Shown here piece by piece: positions 6,453-9,690 of a stretch of DNA of 9,690 bases. Both the position numbers and the translations under genes were made by a program. The notes under the pieces are model-generated. The model was not told the origin of the DNA. It searched no databases and worked only from the letters and a program-made list of their open reading frames with translations. The first letter of the stretch is position 1, and every line of letters begins with the position of its first letter. The DNA lies in assembly GCA_047973085.1 (NCBI GenBank), contig JBKEBI010000051.1:1-9690 (forward strand), written 5' to 3'. The stretch is from JBKEDG01 sp047973085. Lineage in GTDB: Bacteria; Bacillota_I; Bacilli_A; JBKEDG01.

Positions 6453-6824
6453 TTATTGTAATTCTACAGAAGCACCTAATTCTTCAAGTTGTGCTTTAAG
6501 TTCAGCAGCTTCTTCAGGCTTAGCACCTTCTTTAACTACTCCACCTTCTTCAACTAATGCTTTAGCTTCTCCAAGTCCAAGTCCTGTAATATCCTTAACA
6601 GCCTTGATAACTTTAACCTTTTGAGCACCTGGTGCAGTAATTACTACATTCTTAGGTCCTTCTTCAGCTCCACCAGTTTCTCCACCAGCAGCAGGAGCAG
6701 CTACAGCTACAGCTGTAGGATCAATTCCAAACTCTTCCTTCATTGCATCTACTAATTCTTTAATTTCTAAGATTGTCATTTCTTTTAAGCCTTCAATGAA
6801 AGCATCTTTTGTAATTTTTGCCAT
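6453..6824 (-). CDS. rplL: 50S ribosomal protein L7/L12
   Basis: The stalk protein that recruits translation GTPases, bound as dimers to the L10 C-terminus. The 123-aa length fits the family. The N-terminal dimerisation region is MAKITKDAFIEGLKEMTILE onward to about residue 34. An Ala/Gly-rich hinge follows (VAVAAPAAGGETGGAEEG, about 38-55). The C-terminal globular domain carries KVKVIKAVKDITGLGLGEAK and ends ELGASVELQ. SD GGAGG lies 8 nt before ATG. It follows rplJ by 29 bp and is the last gene of the cluster, with a terminator directly after it. Confidence 0.98.
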   Translation of the reverse strand: MAKITKDAFIEGLKEMTILEIKELVDAMKEEFGIDPTAVAVAAPAAGGETGGAEEGPKNVVITAPGAQKVKVIKAVKDITGLGLGEAKALVEEGGVVKEGAKPEEAAELKAQLEELGASVELQ

Positions 6825-6853
6825 TTCTATTTCCTCCGTATTTTTATTTTTTA

Positions 6854-7366
6854 TTATTCAGCTTCGAAAGCAAAATCGCTTTCTCCTTCTACAAGCATAT
6901 TAAGACCGATTGCAATATCTTTAAGTGGTGATAACATTCCACCAGCTAGCATTGTAAGAAGTCCTTCCATATTAGGAATACTTGCAAGTTCATTAATCAT
7001 TGTACTATCTGCATATGCATTTTCAACTACTCCACCTTTAATTTCAAAGAAATCAAATTCTTTAGCATACTTTGCTAAAATCTTTGCAGGCTCAACAATA
7101 TTTCCTGAAAAAGCAATTGCATTAGCTCCTGTTAAATGTTCTTCTAAGTAATCAAGTTCAAGCTTTGCTGCAGCTCTTCTAACAAGATTATTTTTTAAAA
7201 TCTTAAATTCTACACCTTCATTTCTTAACTCTTTTCTAAGTTCAGTCATATCAGATACTCCTAAACCTTTATAGTTAACAATAATAACAGATGTACTTTC
7301 CTCAATTTTTTTACTAATTACATCAACAGCTTCTGATTTTTGTTTGATTATTTTATCACTTGCCAT
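6854..7366 (-). CDS. rplJ: 50S ribosomal protein L10
   Basis: L10 forms the base of the ribosomal stalk, binding 23S rRNA through its N-terminal domain and L7/L12 dimers through its C-terminal helix. With the chosen start it is 170 aa, a normal length. Family marks include VSDMTELRKELRNEGVEFKI, then KNNLVRRAA and the central GANAIAF segment. Start choice: an in-frame TTG at 7387 lies upstream of the SD AAAGGAGG, which would then be coding; ATG 7366, 8 nt after that SD, begins MASDKIIKQKSE and is taken as real. A long L10 leader precedes it, so its expression is very probably controlled by the L10-L7/L12 complex. Confidence 0.97.
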   Translation of the reverse strand: MASDKIIKQKSEAVDVISKKIEESTSVIIVNYKGLGVSDMTELRKELRNEGVEFKILKNNLVRRAAAKLELDYLEEHLTGANAIAFSGNIVEPAKILAKYAKEFDFFEIKGGVVENAYADSTMINELASIPNMEGLLTMLAGGMLSPLKDIAIGLNMLVEGESDFAFEAE

Positions 7367-7392
7367 AATATAATCCTCCTTTCGCAAATCTA

Positions 7393-7506
7393 AATGATAC
7401 GAAAAAGAAACCCTTCATCCAAAGACGAAAGGTTATACGCATATAAGCTATATAAATTCCCTCGGTTGGATTTATTTTTGCACCAACTGTCTTCGGTATC
7501 ATTATC
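7393..7506 (-). promoter_or_regulatory. L10 leader (ribosomal protein autoregulatory RNA)
   Basis: The 143-nt gap between rplA and rplJ is a structured leader. Its first part has a helix GUUGG (7487-7483) / CCAAC (7469-7465) flanked by GAAGACA and CGAGG, the kink-turn-like L10 binding site known from bacterial L10 leaders. A terminator hairpin follows at 7434-7402. CCGAAGAC (7496-7489), part of the binding site, can pair with GUCUUUGG (7426-7419) of the terminator, forming an antiterminator (7 Watson-Crick plus one G-U). AAUGAUAC (7503-7496) and GUAUCAUU (7400-7393) are fully complementary and could close the readthrough fold. Expected logic: L10(L12)4 binding frees the terminator and lowers rplJ-rplL expression. 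Confidence 0.88.
7402..7434 (-). terminator. Attenuator hairpin in the L10 leader
   Basis: Minus-strand stem AACCUUUCGUC / GAUGAAGGGUU (11 pairs, two of them G-U), loop UUUG, followed by UCUUUUUC. It lies 36 nt before the rplJ start and should stop transcription when the upstream L10 site is occupied. Confidence 0.8.
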
Positions 7507-7509
7507 AAA

Positions 7510-8196
7510 TTATTTAATTTGTGTGTGATCAATTCTAATTCCAGGACCCATTGTAGCACTAATAGCAACAGTTTTAACATAATCACCTTTTACAGATGAT
7601 GGTCTTGCAGCCATTACTACATCATAAATTGCCTTTAAATTAGCCTCAATATCTTTTTCATCAAAAGAAGCTTTACCAACAATAATATGGATATTTCCTT
7701 CTTTATCAGCACGGTACTCTACTTTACCAGCTTTTACTTCTTTAACTGCTGTCTCAACATTAGTTGTAACAGTTCCAGTCTTAGGATTTGGCATTAAACC
7801 TTTAGGTCCTAAAATTCTTCCAAGCGGTACAAGTAAAGGCATTACATCTGGAGTTGCAACAATAACATCAAAATCAAACCAATTTTCATCTTTGATTTTT
7901 GCTACCATATCTTCATCTCCAACATAATCTGCACCAGCAGCCTTCGCCTCTTTTGCAGCATCGCCTTTTGCTAATACTAACACTTTTTGAGAACGTCCTG
8001 TACCATGTGGTAGTACCATCGCTCCTCTAATTTGTTGATCAGCATGCTTTGTATCGATATTTAATCTAAATACTGCTTCAATTGTTTCATCAAATTTAGC
8101 AGTTGCAGTTTCTTTCACAAGTTTTACAGCTTCAGTTGAACTGTATAATGTATCTCTATCTACTTTAGTAACTAATTCATTATATCTCTTATTCAT
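7510..8196 (-). CDS. rplA: 50S ribosomal protein L1
   Basis: L1 builds the mobile L1 stalk at the E site of the large subunit and, by family knowledge, also represses its own L11-L1 messenger. The 228-aa length is standard. Recognisable segments are VEAVF-like EAVFRLNIDTKHADQQIRG (40-58), the conserved PLGRILGPKGLMPNPKTGTV in domain II, and the ending ISATMGPGIRID. The start ATG overlaps the rplK stop by 8 bp, with AAGGA 10 nt upstream inside rplK, indicating coupled translation. The leader for rplJ begins directly after its stop. Confidence 0.98.
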   Translation of the reverse strand: MNKRYNELVTKVDRDTLYSSTEAVKLVKETATAKFDETIEAVFRLNIDTKHADQQIRGAMVLPHGTGRSQKVLVLAKGDAAKEAKAAGADYVGDEDMVAKIKDENWFDFDVIVATPDVMPLLVPLGRILGPKGLMPNPKTGTVTTNVETAVKEVKAGKVEYRADKEGNIHIIVGKASFDEKDIEANLKAIYDVVMAARPSSVKGDYVKTVAISATMGPGIRIDHTQIK

Positions 8197-8632
8197 CGTT
8201 ATCTAATCCTTCCACTACGATACCCATATTTTTAGCAGTACCAGCTAGAATTTTCATTGCAGCATCTACGTCATATGCATTTAAATCTGGCATTTTTGAC
8301 TCAGCTACTTCCTTTAACTTGTCAACAGATATTGTTGCTACTGTTTCATTTGCTCCTTGTGAAGAACCCTTACTAATTCCTACTGCCTTTTTCAATAAAT
8401 ATGCAGCAGGTGGTTGCTTTAATATGAAGTTAAATGTACGATCTTCAAAAATACTAATAACACAAGGAATAATATTTCCCATATTGTCACGAGTTCTTTC
8501 ATTATATTGTGTACAAAAATCTTGCATATTGATACCAGTTGGACCAAGAACTGTTCCTACCGGCGGTGCTGGTGTTGCTTTACCAGCTTCTAATTGTAAT
8601 GTAATTACATTTGTTGGCACTTTTTTTTCCAC
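8189..8632 (-). CDS. rplK: 50S ribosomal protein L11
   Basis: L11 binds the GTPase-associated centre of 23S rRNA. With the chosen start it is 147 aa, close to the usual 141. Family marks are AGKATPAPPVGTVLGPTGIN at the N-terminal domain, FILKQPPAAYLLKKA in the middle, and GTAKNMGIVVEG in the rRNA-binding C-terminal domain. Start choice: an in-frame ATG at 8647 overlaps the SD GGAGGTG, so it would be translated from nothing; GTG 8632 lies 8 nt after GGAGG and gives MEKKVPTN, matching the usual MAKKV start. It is first in the rplK-rplA-rplJ-rplL cluster. nusG, which usually precedes it, is not adjacent here. Confidence 0.97.
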   Translation of the reverse strand: MEKKVPTNVITLQLEAGKATPAPPVGTVLGPTGINMQDFCTQYNERTRDNMGNIIPCVISIFEDRTFNFILKQPPAAYLLKKAVGISKGSSQGANETVATISVDKLKEVAESKMPDLNAYDVDAAMKILAGTAKNMGIVVEGLDNDE

Positions 8633-8654
8633 GGTGCTCACCTCCATAAATTCC

Positions 8655-8690
8655 GTGATGTGGTTAAGCGACTATTAATCTCCCACTCAC
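8655..8690 (-). promoter_or_regulatory. Structured rplK leader, probable L1 binding site
   Basis: In the messenger, GUGAGUGG (8690-8683) pairs with CCAC-A-UCAC (8663-8655), eight pairs with one bulged A. Inside, GAGA is unpaired on one side, then UUAA/UUAA pair around loop UAGUCGC. The asymmetric GUGGGAG / AACCAC element resembles the L1 site of 23S rRNA and of L11 operon leaders as I recall them, so L1 feedback is likely. It lies between the promoter and the SD. Confidence 0.62.
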
Positions 8691-8710
8691 TGTACTTAAC
8701 ATACTAAATA

Positions 8711-8739
8711 ATTTTAACATATTTGTATATTAATTACAA
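8711..8739 (-). promoter_or_regulatory. Promoter of rplK-rplA-rplJ-rplL
   Basis: Minus-strand -35 TTGTAA (8739-8734), 17-nt spacer, -10 TAAAAT (8716-8711) with TGT extension directly before it. Expected start is near 8704, giving a leader of about 72 nt that contains the hairpin at 8655-8690. Confidence 0.75.
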
Positions 8740-8860
8740 CAGTTTCCATAAAAGTCATCAACTTTTTTATTTAAGTAAAACTTTAAAGTAGATTCAAATA
8801 AAATATTGTTTAATATCAGCAACTAATTAAAACTTCATTCTACCATCATAGTTTAACTAA

Positions 8861-8877
8861 ATACTAGTTTTTAGTAT
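8861..8877. repeat. Short inverted repeat upstream of the divergent membrane gene
   Basis: ATACTA (8861-8866) and TAGTAT (8872-8877) form a six-base dyad with a GTTTT centre. It is nested in a weaker ATCATA (8845-8850) / TATGAT (8883-8888) pair. It lies 47-63 bp before the start at 8924 and could be a regulator site or chance in A/T-rich DNA. The rest of 8740-8923 holds a palindrome ACTTTAAAGT (8780-8789), several TATAAT-like boxes at 8883-8906 and no gene I can support. Confidence 0.3.
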
Positions 8878-8923
8878 CCACATATGATAGTATAAATATA
8901 TATAATAATATGAGGTGAAATAA

Positions 8924-9535
8924 ATGAAAAACATTCCAAACCAAACTAATTTAACATACGATCCAAATATTAAACCATTTTATAAACCTGAAATAAAATA
9001 TAACGATAAGCCAATTTTACTTTATGATTTAGATGTACATTGCAATAATTTATTATTAGCAAAAAATTCATTTATGGTAGAGTATTACACTCCTAAAAAT
9101 GAATGTTTAATAATTCCAAAAGTATTTGCACAAAATCTATTTTTAACAGATGAGAACATTTTAGACTCATATATAAAAACTCAGCAAAGTGCAAGAGATA
9201 AAATTAAAAATCAAAAAGCAATTTTAAGTGTAATTACAATAATTTACATTTTTATAGTAATTATAAGTGTATTCAAATTATTTGATTTTAATCTAATCTA
9301 TATAACAATTCCATATGTATTATTTTATTTATACACATATTTTTTTCAAAAAAATAGAATTTTAAAAAATAGTTACAAAAACTTTATCTACATCTTAACA
9401 AAAAAACATTCTAATGAACTGGTAAACAACAATATTGATAACATCATTGAACATACAAAAACTTTGAATTACATGAACAATAAACAAAAATTAAAAACAA
9501 CAAAACACTTTGAAAGTTTAAAAACTATGGTATAA
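8924..9535 (+). CDS. Unknown protein with a two-TM hairpin
   Basis: I do not recognise this 203-aa protein, the only substantial plus-strand gene. It has a hydrophilic N-terminal part of about 97 residues (starting MKNIPNQTNLTYDP), two hydrophobic segments at about 100-119 and 122-142 separated by two or three residues, and a basic Lys/Asn-rich C-terminal part (143-203). No signal peptide is seen; both ends are probably cytoplasmic with a membrane hairpin between. The codon choice is extremely A/T rich, more than in the ribosomal genes. SD GAGGTG lies 6 nt before the ATG. A plus-strand terminator follows at 9576-9608, so the gene is a complete transcription unit diverging from rplK. TATGAT and TATAAA boxes lie upstream but no convincing -35 does. 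Possibly a lineage-specific insertion. Confidence 0.75.
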   Translation: MKNIPNQTNLTYDPNIKPFYKPEIKYNDKPILLYDLDVHCNNLLLAKNSFMVEYYTPKNECLIIPKVFAQNLFLTDENILDSYIKTQQSARDKIKNQKAILSVITIIYIFIVIISVFKLFDFNLIYITIPYVLFYLYTYFFQKNRILKNSYKNFIYILTKKHSNELVNNNIDNIIEHTKTLNYMNNKQKLKTTKHFESLKTMV

Positions 9536-9548
9536 GTAAACTGAATAA

Positions 9549-9574
9549 AAACTTCATACTAAGTTATGAAGTTT
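9549..9574 (-). terminator. Terminator for the minus-strand gene entering from the right
   Basis: Perfect ten-base arms AAACTTCATA (9549-9558) and TATGAAGTTT (9565-9574) with a six-base loop. Only on the minus strand does the stem run into a T tract (TTTTTATT), so it should serve leftward transcripts ending at about 9655. Confidence 0.6.
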
Positions 9575-9575
9575 C

Positions 9576-9608
9576 AGACTGTCGACAAAGTAGTCGATGG
9601 TCTTTTTT
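9576..9608 (+). terminator. Terminator of the 8924-9535 gene
   Basis: Stem AGACTGTCGAC (9576-9586) / GTCGATGGTCT (9593-9603), eleven pairs including two G-T wobbles, loop AAAGTA, followed by TTTTTT on the plus strand. It is more GC-rich than its surroundings. Confidence 0.8.
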
Positions 9609-9654
9609 AATGTTTGAGTTTTCAACAAATTGCAATATTGAGTCTTTTTGTTAG

Positions 9655-9690
9655 TTATTCACTTAAAATTTCTACTTCTACTTGGTATAA
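9655..9690 (-). CDS. C-terminal end of an unidentified protein (cut by window edge)
   Basis: A minus-strand frame open from the right edge ends LYQVEVEILSE at a TAA (9657-9655). Only eleven codons are visible, so no family can be named. Support comes from the leftward terminator about 80 bp downstream. A second open frame ending at TGA (9662-9660) in the same strand cannot be excluded. In other Firmicutes nusG would be expected in this position, but the visible residues do not settle it. Confidence 0.35.
   Translation of the reverse strand, partial: LYQVEVEILSE

Noticed and set aside
6660..6720. Repetitive CAGCTAC/AGCAG-like stretch in rplL
   Set aside because: It is the codon repetition of the Ala/Gly-rich hinge of L7/L12, not an independent repeat.
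7367..7387. Seven-codon N-terminal extension of rplJ (TTG 7387)
   Set aside because: It would encode the SD AAAGGAGG; ATG 7366 has 8-nt spacing and a normal L10 start.
7356..7586. Minus-strand 76-codon reading frame across the rplA end and the L10 leader
   Set aside because: It overlaps rplA in another frame and runs through the structured leader and the rplJ SD; no SD of its own and no protein-like composition.
8633..8647. Five-codon N-terminal extension of rplK (ATG 8647)
   Set aside because: The extension consists of the SD itself; GTG 8632 gives proper spacing and the usual L11 N-terminus.
8319..8678. Plus-strand 119-codon reading frame opposite rplK
   Set aside because: Antisense shadow of the conserved L11 coding sequence and its leader; no SD or promoter.
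8780..8789. Perfect ten-base palindrome ACTTTAAAGT
   Set aside because: A/T-dominated and isolated from both promoters; likely by chance in this composition.

Overview
The window comes from a low-GC Gram-positive bacterium (Firmicutes or a walled or wall-less relative such as Erysipelotrichia or Acholeplasmatales; the lineage is not decidable from this sequence). The evidence is strong A+T richness, GGAGG-type ribosome binding sites before nearly every gene, TTGACA/TATAAT-like promoters with TGn extensions, and classic low-GC gene clusters. TGA is a stop codon (rnc, permease) and Trp is TGG, so the standard code is used and Mycoplasma-type recoding is excluded. Almost everything is on the minus strand, so transcription runs from high to low coordinates.

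Right part. A partial minus-strand reading frame enters from the right edge. A plus-strand unknown two-TM protein gene (8924-9535) lies next to it, and two opposed terminators (9549-9608) separate them. A divergent promoter at about 8725 drives rplK-rplA-rplJ-rplL (L11, L1, L10, L7/L12; 8632 down to 6453). A structured leader with an L1-site look precedes rplK, and a full L10 leader with terminator, antiterminator and a possible SD-sequestering pairing precedes rplJ. A terminator closes the cluster after rplL.

Middle. ybxB (an RsmC-like 16S rRNA methyltransferase) follows with its own promoter. It is coupled to an unknown four-TM protein (281 aa), where many Firmicutes have rpoB. Next is a compact three-gene operon made of an ABC ATPase, one large permease with a 265-residue external MacB-like domain, and a YtrA-type GntR repressor. 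A good promoter precedes it with a GTGTA-N12-TACAC inverted repeat lying on the expected transcription start. This looks like a self-regulated, probably envelope-stress or peptide-antibiotic responsive transporter.

Left part. A new promoter drives plsX-rnc-smc (phospholipid synthesis, RNase III, chromosome condensation), with overlapping gene ends and smc cut by the window edge. The fatty-acid genes and acpP that often sit between plsX and rnc are absent.

Several longest-ORF starts should be shortened because the Shine-Dalgarno sequence lies inside the extension: rplK to GTG 8632, rplJ to ATG 7366, permease to ATG 4124, GntR to ATG 2365. No CRISPR array, tRNA, rRNA or intact mobile element was seen.
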